Shown piece after piece: positions 34,053 to 42,685 of a stretch of DNA of 64,000 nt. The first letter of the stretch is position 1, and each line of letters begins with the position of its first letter. The translations under genes and the position numbers were made by a program. Source of the stretch: Maritimibacter sp. (GTDB lineage Bacteria; Pseudomonadota; Alphaproteobacteria; Rhodobacterales; Rhodobacteraceae); NCBI GenBank assembly GCA_017792445.1, contig CP051232.1, positions 2,330,001 to 2,394,000 of the forward strand, written 5' to 3'. The notes under the pieces are model-generated. The model ran no database searches, was not told the origin of the DNA, and saw nothing but the letters and a program-made list of their open reading frames with translations.

Positions 34053-35114
34053 TCAGGCGCAGAGGTTCGACACCAGCACCATCGCCTCGTAGGGCTTCAG
34101 CAACGGGCCGGCGATTTCGGGATGCACCGGCAGGCGATCCGGCGCGACGCCGGCCAGCACCGAACTCGCCAGCCGTGCGGGGCGGCGGGCAAGGCGGCCG
34201 ATATACAGGCTCTCCGACCATGCGCCGCCGGTGTACAGGCAATCGTGCATGTCGAGCACCAGCTGGTGATACCGCACCACCGGTGCGCGGGCGGTCTCGT
34301 GCGCGGCGGCAGCCATCGGCTGCAGGTGGCGCGCCTCGACCAGTACGACATCGGTGCCGAACAGGTACTCGGCGTCCGAACCGTCGATCATCACCCGGTG
34401 ATGCGGCGCAACGCAAAGGTCGGTGCGCAGCCCAAGGAACGGCGCGCGCAGGCGGACGGGGCGGTACTGTCCCAGTGCCGGGACCTCGCGCGAGACGATG
34501 TGGCGAACCGGTTGCAGCCCCCGGCCTGCGGTCACGACAAGATCGCCGGGCCGGATCGTCTCGATCGGGCGGGTGCCTGCGGCGGTCTCGACGAAGGTAC
34601 CGGCGGCGAAGCCGGGCATGGGGCCGATGGGTTCGACCCGGTTCGAGGCGGCAAGCATCGACACGCGCGGGTCAAGGCGGCGGTCGGCGCCGGTCTCGGC
34701 CAACAGGCGAAGGTCGCTCGTGGGCATCGGGTTGGGACGCGCGACCCGGGTCTGCTGCGCGGCGGCGCTGTCGACGTTCTCGGCGGTCAGCGTGCCGGTC
34801 CGCGCCGGGGCGTCCCAGCTGTAGATCAGCCGCAACGTGTCGTTCGCCATCAGGCGCGGCGCGTGGACGCTGGCGGATATCGCGGTCTGTCCCTGCCTGT
34901 GCTCAAGCGTGACCTTGCCCTCGGGCGACAGCGACACGCGCAGCCTTCTGTGCCAGCCGTCGCTGCGCTCCATCGTCAGCAGGTTCACCGGATCGTCGCG
35001 GTCGCCATGGGTCTGCGCCTCTAGCACCAGCGTCCCTTTCGCCACCAGTTCCGGCGCGGCGTTCGAGGGGCGGCGCAGGCACGAGCGGCCGTCGCTGATC
35101 GCCAGCCAGCTCAT
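34053..35114 (-). CDS. Hint (Hedgehog/intein) domain protein with a degenerate nucleophile position
   Basis: A 353-residue protein. Residues ~25-115 are a lectin- or laminin-G-like beta sandwich (GTLVLEAQTHGDRDDPVNLLTM, DTLRLIYSW). Residues ~168-320 are a Hint domain: GFAAGTFVETAAGTRPIETIRPGDLVVTAG, then VAPHHRVMI (His of block B) and LYTGGAWSESL near the end. In active Hint domains the first residue is Cys or Ser; here it is Gly168, so self-splicing is unlikely. It follows the larger Hint gene on the same strand after 31 bases. Confidence 0.78.
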   Translation of the reverse strand: MSWLAISDGRSCLRRPSNAAPELVAKGTLVLEAQTHGDRDDPVNLLTMERSDGWHRRLRVSLSPEGKVTLEHRQGQTAISASVHAPRLMANDTLRLIYSWDAPARTGTLTAENVDSAAAQQTRVARPNPMPTSDLRLLAETGADRRLDPRVSMLAASNRVEPIGPMPGFAAGTFVETAAGTRPIETIRPGDLVVTAGRGLQPVRHIVSREVPALGQYRPVRLRAPFLGLRTDLCVAPHHRVMIDGSDAEYLFGTDVVLVEARHLQPMAAAAHETARAPVVRYHQLVLDMHDCLYTGGAWSESLYIGRLARRPARLASSVLAGVAPDRLPVHPEIAGPLLKPYEAMVLVSNLCA

Positions 35115-35145
35115 CGGCGGGGCATCCTGAACAGAGGCGCAGATG

Positions 35146-36738
35146 TCATGCGGCAAGCTTGCCCGAGGCCAACACGCCTCTGGCCAGCACACGGCCCTCG
35201 TATTCCTTCAGGGTCCGCCGCGCCGCCGGGCCATAGCCGTCGCCGGTGCGGGGGTCGAGTTCGGGGAACAGCGTGCAGATCTCGTCAAGGATCTCGGCCT
35301 CGAACAGAGCTGTCGTCTGCGGGCCAGGCAGGAAGCTCTCGGTCGGCAGCCCCTCGGAGAAAACCACTTCGTGCGCGTCGAACAGCAGGTGGACGTATTC
35401 CACCGTGCCGCCCGCGACCTGCCGGACCGAGCGGCCGTTCACAAGGTGCTTGGCGGCGACCAGCACTTCGGGCTCTCCGAACAGGAGTTCCGACAGCACG
35501 TCCCGGATCAGGACACGGTGCTGCGGCGACACCCGCAGCGGTCGGTGATCGCCGAAGGTGTTGGCGTCAATGTGGATCGGGGCGAAATCGCCCGCGGCCT
35601 CTGTCACGCGACGGCCGATCCAGCGCAGCGGTTGCGGGCCGTTGTCCTGTGTCTCGACCAGATCGCCGACGCGCAGACGTTCGACCGGAACCTCGCCATT
35701 TGGAGTACGGATCATGGTGCCGGTGACAAAGCAGGGCACCGTCGACACGGTGACAAAACCGGTGTCGGTGTGACCCAGCCCGTCCTCGACGGAGTAGGTG
35801 AAGTTCGCGACCTCCTCGTCCGAATCCACCGAGATGGTGAAGGTCCCGTCCGCGTTCAGCGTCACTTCCTGCCCATTCGGCAGCGTCACCGTATCGCCGG
35901 CCGAGACCGCGACGTTGTTGATGTGGGTGACCGTGATCACCCCGCCGGTCGAGGAATAGTCGTTGCTCAGCACGTCCAGCGTCTTCGCCTCGCCGGGGTC
36001 GATGCGGACCGAGTCCTCGTTGGCGATCAGCACCGTCTGCACGCTGTCGCCCGCGATCAGGATGTTCGAGTCGTAGCTCGAGTCCATCACGTCCGCGATG
36101 CCGATGCGGATCGTGTTCACCTCTCCCGGCACCACCTGCATCGTCAGGGTCATGGTGACGGTGAAGCCGTCCATCTCGGTGTTGAAGTCGTCCGAGGTGT
36201 TGTTGTTGTAGAGGTTGATGTTGTTGGTGTGGTTGACGTTGCCGACGCTGGTGTTGCCGTTACCGACTTCAAGCGAGGCCGGTGCGCCGTTGATCCAGAC
36301 CCCCACCGCGTCGTTGTAGATCGAGCCGGTGTATTCGGGATATTCCTCGGACGAGAAGACGAACTGCATCGTCAGCGTGTCGCCGGTCGGGATGAAATCG
36401 ACGGTCAGGAACGAGGCGTCGTAGGTGTTCGAGCCCACGAGGTCATTGAAGTCGCTGTCGTTGTTGATGCCGCTGGTGTTGGTCGACTGGTTCGTGTCTT
36501 GGTTCGCCTGACCGTTCCGGTTGGTGAACTGGTCGGCCCGGCCGGTGGACAGGATTACCCCGGTGTCGCCCGGCGTCACGTCGCCGGCAACGCTGTCGCC
36601 GTTGGAGTAGATGCCCGACGACCGGCTGTCGCCGCTGTAAGACGCATCGACGACGGTCACCCCGTCGCCGAAGATGGCATCGGCCATTTCATTCGCGGAC
36701 GCACCCGTGTCCACTGGCAAACGCGTTGCGTTGACCAT
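35146..36738 (-). CDS. Secreted adhesin-like protein: choice-of-anchor L domain plus Hint domain
   Basis: A 530-residue protein with low Arg/Lys content. Residues ~10-240 form a choice-of-anchor L module (TGVILSTGRADQF, FVFSSEEYPEYTGSIYNDAVGVWING). Residues ~245-332 form an Ig- or cadherin-like repeat (LDVLSNDYSSTGGVITVTHINNV, TLNADGTFTISVDSD). The Hint domain starts at Cys336 (PCFVTGTMIRTPNGEVPVERLRVGDLVET), with VSPQHRVLI as block B. It has no classical signal peptide, as is common for type I secreted proteins in this group. The intact Cys allows autoprocessing. agga precedes the start. Confidence 0.8.
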   Translation of the reverse strand: MVNATRLPVDTGASANEMADAIFGDGVTVVDASYSGDSRSSGIYSNGDSVAGDVTPGDTGVILSTGRADQFTNRNGQANQDTNQSTNTSGINNDSDFNDLVGSNTYDASFLTVDFIPTGDTLTMQFVFSSEEYPEYTGSIYNDAVGVWINGAPASLEVGNGNTSVGNVNHTNNINLYNNNTSDDFNTEMDGFTVTMTLTMQVVPGEVNTIRIGIADVMDSSYDSNILIAGDSVQTVLIANEDSVRIDPGEAKTLDVLSNDYSSTGGVITVTHINNVAVSAGDTVTLPNGQEVTLNADGTFTISVDSDEEVANFTYSVEDGLGHTDTGFVTVSTVPCFVTGTMIRTPNGEVPVERLRVGDLVETQDNGPQPLRWIGRRVTEAAGDFAPIHIDANTFGDHRPLRVSPQHRVLIRDVLSELLFGEPEVLVAAKHLVNGRSVRQVAGGTVEYVHLLFDAHEVVFSEGLPTESFLPGPQTTALFEAEILDEICTLFPELDPRTGDGYGPAARRTLKEYEGRVLARGVLASGKLAA

Positions 36739-37044
36739 GGTGTCTCGTCTCCTGCCTCGTGAGGTCAGGCGACGAAACGGCCAATCCGGAACGCTCTACC
36801 CCTCGGAAAGCGCGCCTTTTGCGATTGTGTGTTGGTCTGCTCGCGGCCGTCTTTGAGCGGCCTGCCTGCCTCTTGTTTGAGGGTAGTGTGCTGGATAAGG
36901 GGGCGTATTGCCTAGATAATTCGATGCAGAGCAGTTTTCTGAAGCATGATTGTTTCGGAATCGCCACAAGTTACGCAACTATCGCGTGTGATTGCAGAGC
37001 GCGCAGAGCGGGGCTAGCAAGGCGGTGCAACAAGGAGCCTGCCG
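36739..37044. other. 306-base intergenic region, divergent promoters
   Basis: The region separates the divergent Hint and dapE genes and contains no gene that I can support. It holds the ribosome binding sites of both (agga near 36752 on the minus strand; aaggag at 37032-37037 for dapE). A small hairpin GGCCG-N8-CGGCC lies at 36845-36862. AT-richer stretches at 36890-36975 are the likeliest promoter area, but no -35/-10 pair is convincing. Confidence 0.5.
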
Positions 37045-38196
37045 ATGTCCCAGTCCGTCGATCCCGTCGACCTGACCGCCCGCCTGATCCGCTGTCCCTC
37101 GGTGACGCCCGAGGAGGGCGGCGCGCTGGTTTTGCTGGAGGAATTGCTGTCCGGGGCCGGGTTCACCTGCACCCGTGTCGACCGGGGCGGCGTCTCGAAC
37201 CTGTTTGCCCGCTGGGGCGCCAAGGGCAACGTGAAGACCTTCGGTTTCAACGGTCATACCGACGTTGTTCCGGTGGGCGATGCCGGTGCGTGGACGCGCG
37301 ATCCGTTCGGCGGCGCAATCGAGGACGGAATCCTGTGGGGGCGGGGCGCCACGGACATGAAATCCGGCGTCGCCGCTTTTGCGGCGGCAGCGGTGGATTT
37401 CGTGCGCGAGACGCCGCCGGAGAACGGCGCTGTCGTGCTGGCGATCACCGGCGACGAGGAAGGCGACGCGGTCGACGGCACCACCGCGCTGCTGGACTGG
37501 ATGGCAGAGCAGGGCGAACGCATGTCGGCCTGCCTTGTAGGAGAGCCGACCTGTCCCGAGACGATGGGCGAGATGATAAAGATCGGGCGGCGCGGGTCAA
37601 TGAATGCGCGGTTCGTGGCGCAGGGGGTGCAGGGGCATTCGGCCTATCCGCACCGCGCCAAGAACCCGGTCCACGCGATGGCGCGCCTCTGCGACCGCCT
37701 GGCGAGCCATGTGTTGGACGAAGGCACCGACCACTTCGACGCCTCGACGCTGGCGGTGACCTCGATCGACACGGGCAACCCGGCCTCTAACGTGATCCCG
37801 TCCAGTTGCAGCGCGATGGTCAACATCCGGTTCAACGACACCCACAGCGGCGCGGGTCTGACCGATTGGCTGCGCGCGATGGCGGATCAGGTCGCGACCG
37901 AGACCGGCGTGTCCTTCGAGATGTCGGTGAAGATCTCGGGCGAAAGCTTCCTGACCCCGCCGGGCGAATTGTCGGACCTGATCGGCAAGGTCGTCGAGGC
38001 GGAAACCGGCGTAACTCCGGAACTGTCGACTTCGGGCGGCACTTCGGATGCGCGTTTCGTGAAGAACCACTGCCCGGTGGTGGAATTCGGGCTGGTCGGC
38101 AAGACGATGCACAAGGTGGATGAACAAGTGCCGGTCGAGCAGATCGAGCAGCTGAAACGGATTTACCGGAAGATCCTCGAGGGCTACTTCGCTTGA
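37045..38196 (+). CDS. dapE: Succinyl-diaminopimelate desuccinylase
   Basis: A 383-residue M20 metallopeptidase-fold enzyme. It removes succinate from N-succinyl-LL-diaminopimelate in lysine and peptidoglycan precursor synthesis. The zinc and catalytic residues sit in [30 protein letters not shown] (catalytic Glu pair), GEPTCPE and the C-terminal [13 protein letters not shown] strong aaggag precedes the ATG. The next gene overlaps its stop (TTGA), so they are cotranscribed. It is the partner of dapD at 9100. Confidence 0.95.
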   Translation: MSQSVDPVDLTARLIRCPSVTPEEGGALVLLEELLSGAGFTCTRVDRGGVSNLFARWGAKGNVKTFGFNGHTDVVPVGDAGAWTRDPFGGAIEDGILWGRGATDMKSGVAAFAAAAVDFVRETPPENGAVVLAITGDEEGDAVDGTTALLDWMAEQGERMSACLVGEPTCPETMGEMIKIGRRGSMNARFVAQGVQGHSAYPHRAKNPVHAMARLCDRLASHVLDEGTDHFDASTLAVTSIDTGNPASNVIPSSCSAMVNIRFNDTHSGAGLTDWLRAMADQVATETGVSFEMSVKISGESFLTPPGELSDLIGKVVEAETGVTPELSTSGGTSDARFVKNHCPVVEFGLVGKTMHKVDEQVPVEQIEQLKRIYRKILEGYFA

Positions 38197-38786
38197 CGCC
38201 TGTCCCGCCGCGGTCGGGGCCCACGCTGATCGTCATGCTGAAGGACCCAAGGCCGGGCCGCGTGAAGACACGGCTGGGCCGCGAAATCGGCATGGTGCCC
38301 GCCGCGTGGTGGGTGCGACACGAATACGCCCGGCTGCTGCGAAGGTTGGACGATCCGCGCTGGCGGCTGGTCCTCGCCGTTGCGCCGGATACGGCGCTGA
38401 CAAGCCGCGCGTGGCCCCCGCACCTGCGGCGCGTCGCGCAGGGCCATGGCGATCTCGGGGTCCGGATGGGGCGGCTTCTGCGCACCGCGCGGGCCGGGCC
38501 GGTTCTGCTTGTCGGAGGCGACATTCCCGACCTCACCGAAAAGCACATCGCGCGCGCATTCACGGCGCTTGGCGGCCATGACGCGGTGTTCGGCCCGGCG
38601 ACCGACGGCGGGTTCTGGCTGGTCGGGCTGAAACACCCCGGCGCGGCCCCGGCGACTTTGTTCGAATGCGTCCGCTGGTCCACGCGCCACGCCCTTGCCG
38701 ACAGCCTTGCAACGTTGCCGGACCGGCGGATCGCGCTGGCCGACACCTTGTCCGACGTGGACACGGCGACGGACCTCCGGCGCTAG
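38193..38786 (+). CDS. DUF2064 / TIGR04282-like glycosyltransferase-fold protein
   Basis: A 197-residue protein. The opening [18 protein letters not shown] is the nucleotidyl-/glycosyltransferase-A-like phosphate loop of the DUF2064 family. [15 protein letters not shown] and [14 protein letters not shown] are its other conserved boxes. Family members include enzymes linked to arsenosugar biosynthesis, but here no arsenic genes are adjacent, so the substrate is open. The start is TTG overlapping the dapE stop by four bases (TTGA). It is likely coupled to dapE and followed by rnr after 45 bases. Confidence 0.75.
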   Translation: MTPVPPRSGPTLIVMLKDPRPGRVKTRLGREIGMVPAAWWVRHEYARLLRRLDDPRWRLVLAVAPDTALTSRAWPPHLRRVAQGHGDLGVRMGRLLRTARAGPVLLVGGDIPDLTEKHIARAFTALGGHDAVFGPATDGGFWLVGLKHPGAAPATLFECVRWSTRHALADSLATLPDRRIALADTLSDVDTATDLRR

Positions 38787-38831
38787 CCTTTCCGAATGAC
38801 GTTGCCCTGCGTCCGTGCTACCGCTGACGCC

Positions 38832-41093
38832 ATGAGCAGCCTTCCTACAAAGCAGCAGATCCTCGACTGGATCTCGGAGAACCCGACCCAGACCGCGAAG
38901 CGCGACATCGCCCGCGCCTTCGGGATCAAGGGCCAGTCCCGCATCGACCTGAAGCGGATGCTGAAAGAGCTGGAGGCCGAAGGGCATCTTGAAAAGCGGC
39001 GCAAGACCTACCGCGACCCGGACAAGCTGCCGCCCGTCTCGGTGCTGGAGGTGCTGCCGCCCGACGCGGATGGCGACCTCTTCGCGAAGCCGCTGGAATG
39101 GCAGGGCGAGGGGCCAGAGCCGAAGGTGTTGGTCATCCCCCGGTCCTCCGATCCGGCAATGGGCGGCGGCGACCGGATCCTTGGCCGACTGACCGAGGTG
39201 AACGAGGACAGCCACGCCTATGAGGCGCGGCTGATCCGCAAGATCGGCACCAATCCGCGACGCATTCTCGGGATCTTCCGCAAGGGGGCCGAGGGTGGCC
39301 GCATCATCCCGATCGACAAGGGCGTCGACAAGGAATGGCGTGTCGGTCCCGGCGCGACCCATGGCGCGAAAGATGGCGAACTGGTCGAGGCCGAAGGCGC
39401 CGGTCCGAAGGCCCGCATGGGACTGCCGCAGGCGCGCATCGTCTCGCGTCTGGGGGACCCGACCGAACCGCGCGCGGTGTCGCTGATCGCGATCCACCAA
39501 CACGGCATCCCCGACGATTTCCCCGACGAGGTGATGGCCGAGGCCGACCGGGTGAAACCCGCGGGTCTGGGCAAGCGCGAGGACCTGCGCGAGCTGCCGC
39601 TGGTCACCATCGACCCCGCCGACGCCCGCGATCACGACGACGCCTGCTATGCCCGCCCCGACGACGACCCGAAGAACCCCGGCGGGTTCCGCGTCTGGGT
39701 CGCCATCGCCGACGTCGCGGCCTACGTCACGCCGGGGTCGGCGCTGGACCGCGAGGCGCGCAAGCGCGGCAACTCTACCTATTTTCCGGACCGGGTCGTG
39801 CCGATGCTGCCCGACCGGCTGTCCGGCGACCTGTGTTCGCTGCACGAGGGCGTGCCCCGCGCCTGTATCGCCGTCGAGATGACGCTGAACGCGGAAGGCG
39901 ACAAGATCCGTCACCGCTTTGCCCGTGGCCTGATGAAATCCGTCGCCTCGCTGAACTATCGCGAGGTGCAGGAAGCGCAGGACGGCAGCCCGAACGAAAA
40001 ATGCGCGCCGCTGATGGACGACATCATCCATCCGCTGTTTGCCGCTTACGACTGCGCCCGGCAGGCCCGCGCGCGGCGCCAGCCGCTGGACCTTGACCTG
40101 CCGGAACGCCGGATCGAGCTGTCCGAGGATGGCAAGGTCGCCTCGGTCGCGTTCAAGGATCGGCTGGATGCGCACAAGCTGATCGAAGAATTCATGATCC
40201 TCGCCAACGTGGCGGCGGCGGAAGAACTGTTCGCCCGCAAGCGGCCGCTTCTGTACCGGGTACACGAGGAACCGGACCCGACGCGGCTGGACGCCCTGCG
40301 CGAGGTGGCGCAGGCCTCGGGCTTCAATCTTGCCAAGGGGCAGGTGCTGCACACGCGCCACCTGAACTCGCTGCTGGGGCAGGCCGAAGGCACCGAGTTC
40401 GACGAGTTGATCAACATGTCGACGCTGCGGTCGATGCAGCAGGCCTATTACTTCCCCGAGAACTTCGGCCACTTCGGGCTGGCGCTGAAATCCTACGCCC
40501 ACTTCACCTCGCCGATCCGCCGCTATGCCGACCTGCTGGTGCACCGGGCCCTGATCTCTGGCCACGGCTGGGGAAAGGACGGTCTCAGCGAGCAGGATAT
40601 CGAGACGCTGGAAGCGACCGCCCAGCATATCAGCGACACCGAGCGCCGCTCGATGGCCGCCGAACGCGACACCAACGACCGCTATCTTGCCGCCTACCTT
40701 GCCGACCGCGTCGGCAACGAGTTCGCCGGCCGGATCTCGGGCATCCAGCGGTTCGGCGCCTTCGTGCGGCTGGACGAGACCGGCGCCGACGGTCTGATTC
40801 CGGTGCGCACCATGGGGCGCGAGTTCTTCCACTATGACGGCCAGTCGCAGACGCTGATGGGCTCGGACACCGGGCTGGTGATCAGCGTCGGCGACGAGGT
40901 GACCGTTCGCCTGACCGAGGCCGAGCCGGTGACCGGCGGGCTGATGCTGGAACTGCTGGAACTGCGCGGCAAGGCGATGCCCAAGGGGCCGTCGCGAGGC
41001 GGCAAATCCGCAGGGCCGCGCCGGTCCAAGGCAGTGAAATCTGGGTTCAGAAAAGAAAAGGCCGCGCGCAAGGTAAAGCGGACAAGGCGCTAG
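38832..41093 (+). CDS. rnr: Ribonuclease R
   Basis: A 753-residue 3'-5' exoribonuclease of the RNase II/RNB family. The N-terminal winged helix covers ~5-65 (KQQILDWISENPTQTAKRDIARAFGIKG). Cold-shock domains follow. The RNB core (~245-580) has the acidic active site DPADARDHDDACYA and HFTSPIRRYADLLVHR. The S1 domain is GRISGIQRFGAFVRLDETGADGLIP. A basic Lys/Arg tail ends the protein. It degrades structured RNA and helps ribosome quality control. The ATG at 38832 opens MSSLPTKQQI; an upstream in-frame ATG at 38796 adds unrelated residues. Confidence 0.95.
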   Translation: MSSLPTKQQILDWISENPTQTAKRDIARAFGIKGQSRIDLKRMLKELEAEGHLEKRRKTYRDPDKLPPVSVLEVLPPDADGDLFAKPLEWQGEGPEPKVLVIPRSSDPAMGGGDRILGRLTEVNEDSHAYEARLIRKIGTNPRRILGIFRKGAEGGRIIPIDKGVDKEWRVGPGATHGAKDGELVEAEGAGPKARMGLPQARIVSRLGDPTEPRAVSLIAIHQHGIPDDFPDEVMAEADRVKPAGLGKREDLRELPLVTIDPADARDHDDACYARPDDDPKNPGGFRVWVAIADVAAYVTPGSALDREARKRGNSTYFPDRVVPMLPDRLSGDLCSLHEGVPRACIAVEMTLNAEGDKIRHRFARGLMKSVASLNYREVQEAQDGSPNEKCAPLMDDIIHPLFAAYDCARQARARRQPLDLDLPERRIELSEDGKVASVAFKDRLDAHKLIEEFMILANVAAAEELFARKRPLLYRVHEEPDPTRLDALREVAQASGFNLAKGQVLHTRHLNSLLGQAEGTEFDELINMSTLRSMQQAYYFPENFGHFGLALKSYAHFTSPIRRYADLLVHRALISGHGWGKDGLSEQDIETLEATAQHISDTERRSMAAERDTNDRYLAAYLADRVGNEFAGRISGIQRFGAFVRLDETGADGLIPVRTMGREFFHYDGQSQTLMGSDTGLVISVGDEVTVRLTEAEPVTGGLMLELLELRGKAMPKGPSRGGKSAGPRRSKAVKSGFRKEKAARKVKRTRR

Positions 41094-41181
41094 CGGCCTC
41101 CCGCTCATGGTGTGGCGCTTGGTTCCGTTTCATCAACCCTTTGGGTAGTATTCGCGCGGGAGAGGACCGAAAGGACGTGGA

Positions 41182-42444
41182 ATGCAATTTCGCCGCTTTG
41201 CCGCCCTTATGGCCGGGCTGGCCTGGGCGCCCCTCGCGCTGGCCGAGCCCGCCGTGGACAGCTCTCCCGTGCCCGAACTCAGGCCCGGGAGCGACGTTGT
41301 GACGGCCACCAACAGCCCGGACCCCGACCTGGCCTTCCCGACATGGATCCAGCAGTTCCGCGCCCGCGCGCTGGCCGAAGGCATCCGCGCCGATGTCTAC
41401 GATGCGGCGATGAACGGGATCTCGTTCCAGTCGAAAGTGGTGATGCGCGACCGCACGCAGGCCGAGTTTACAAAGCAGATCTGGGAATACCTCGACACCG
41501 CCGTGTCGGATCTTCGGGTCAAGAACGGCCGCGCGGCGCTGGACAGCAACCGTGATCTGCTGGCCGAGATCGAAGCGCGCTATGGCGTCGAAGCCGAAGT
41601 CGTCGCGGCGATCTGGGGTCTGGAGACGGCGTTCGGCACTTTCAAGGGCGACACGCCCATCGTCGCGGCGATGGCATCCTTGGCCTATGACGGGCGACGC
41701 GCGGCGTTCTTCGAGGAACAACTGATCGCGGCGCTGAAGATCATCCAGTCCGGCGACACCGATGCGGGTCATATGGTCGGCAGCTGGGCCGGCGCGATGG
41801 GACACACCCAGTTCATGCCGGGCTCGTATCTTGCGCACGCGGTGGATTTCACCGGCGACGGCAAACGCGACATCTGGGGCGACAATCCTGCGGACGCGCT
41901 GGCCTCGACCGCGGCCTACCTGCGCCACCACGGCTGGACCAAGGGCCAGCCCTGGGGGATCGAGGTCGTGCTGCCCGAGGACTTCGACTATGCCGAAACC
42001 AGCGAACGTGTGAAAAAGCCCGCGGCCTACTGGAACGGGCTGGGCGTGCGGGACACGGCCGGCAACGAACTGCCTGATAACGGACCAACCTCGGTGCTGC
42101 TGCCGGCGGGTCATCGCGGCGCGGCCTTCGTGATCTACGACAACTTCCACGTGATCGAGAAATACAACACCGCCGACGCCTACGTGATCGGCGTGGGCCA
42201 CCTGTCCGACCGTATCGCCGGGGCGGGCGCCCTGCGCGCTGGCTGGCCGCGCGAGGATCGTGCGCTGTCCTTCGACGAGAAGCAGGAAATGCAGCGCCGG
42301 CTGCTGTCCGCGGGCTTCGACCCGGACGGTGTCGACGGCATCATCGGCCCGAACACCATCGCCGCGGTCAAGGCGTTCCAGTCCTCGGTCGGGATGGTGC
42401 CGGACGGCTACGCCTCGCTTGAGATCCTGAAGCGCCTGCGCTGA
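41182..42444 (+). CDS. Lytic murein transglycosylase (MltB family) with peptidoglycan-binding domain
   Basis: A 420-residue secreted enzyme. The signal peptide covers residues 1-21 (ends ALA before EP). The SLT-type catalytic domain has the catalytic Glu in WGLETAFGTFKG, with GAMGHTQFMPGSYL and DIWGDNPADALASTAAYL as further MltB motifs. The C-terminal domain (~360-420) is a PG_binding_1 helix bundle (LLSAGFDPDGVDGIIGPNTIAAVKAFQ). It cleaves the MurNAc-GlcNAc bond in murein with anhydro product. It lies 88 bases downstream of rnr and is followed by a repeat element. Confidence 0.92.
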   Translation: MQFRRFAALMAGLAWAPLALAEPAVDSSPVPELRPGSDVVTATNSPDPDLAFPTWIQQFRARALAEGIRADVYDAAMNGISFQSKVVMRDRTQAEFTKQIWEYLDTAVSDLRVKNGRAALDSNRDLLAEIEARYGVEAEVVAAIWGLETAFGTFKGDTPIVAAMASLAYDGRRAAFFEEQLIAALKIIQSGDTDAGHMVGSWAGAMGHTQFMPGSYLAHAVDFTGDGKRDIWGDNPADALASTAAYLRHHGWTKGQPWGIEVVLPEDFDYAETSERVKKPAAYWNGLGVRDTAGNELPDNGPTSVLLPAGHRGAAFVIYDNFHVIEKYNTADAYVIGVGHLSDRIAGAGALRAGWPREDRALSFDEKQEMQRRLLSAGFDPDGVDGIIGPNTIAAVKAFQSSVGMVPDGYASLEILKRLR

Positions 42445-42477
42445 CATCCGGCGCCGCGCGGGCTGTGAGTGCGGGAG

Positions 42478-42509
42478 CCTCCGGCGGGGATATTTGAAGA
42501 CCAAAGAAG
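42478..42509 (+). repeat. Dispersed 3'-end repeat, copy D
   Basis: A 32-base element (CCTCCGGCGGGGATATTT...AAAGAAG) 33 bases after the transglycosylase stop. The segment at 42627-42658 is its exact reverse complement, so the two can form a long hairpin. Confidence 0.85.
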
Positions 42510-42626
42510 CAGAAGGTCAGCGCCCCGTCCCTTGGGCAGGACAGGGCGCCTTCTTCGGTCACGGCCATCGGCGTCCCCGCCTGTACCGCGAGTTCAGAAT
42601 GGGCCAGCGAGGTTAATGAAACCTTT

Positions 42627-42658
42627 CTTCTTTGGTCTTCAAATATCCCCGCCGGAGG
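42627..42658 (-). repeat. Dispersed 3'-end repeat, copy E (inverted)
   Basis: The exact reverse complement of copy D, oriented on the minus strand and lying 27 bases after the dnaE2 stop. Each convergent gene thus has its own copy at its 3' end. Confidence 0.85.
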
Positions 42659-42685
42659 CAAGAAGGTTCCTGCTCCGCGCCCGCG

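Noticed and set aside
35143-36762. 539-codon plus-strand frame opposite the Hint protein
   Set aside because: Low-complexity Val/Asp/His-rich translation; the minus strand has the intact anchor-L and Hint modules.
38184-41108. 974-codon minus-strand frame over rnr
   Set aside because: Antisense shadow of ribonuclease R; composition rich in Arg, Gln, His and Gly and no recognisable domain.
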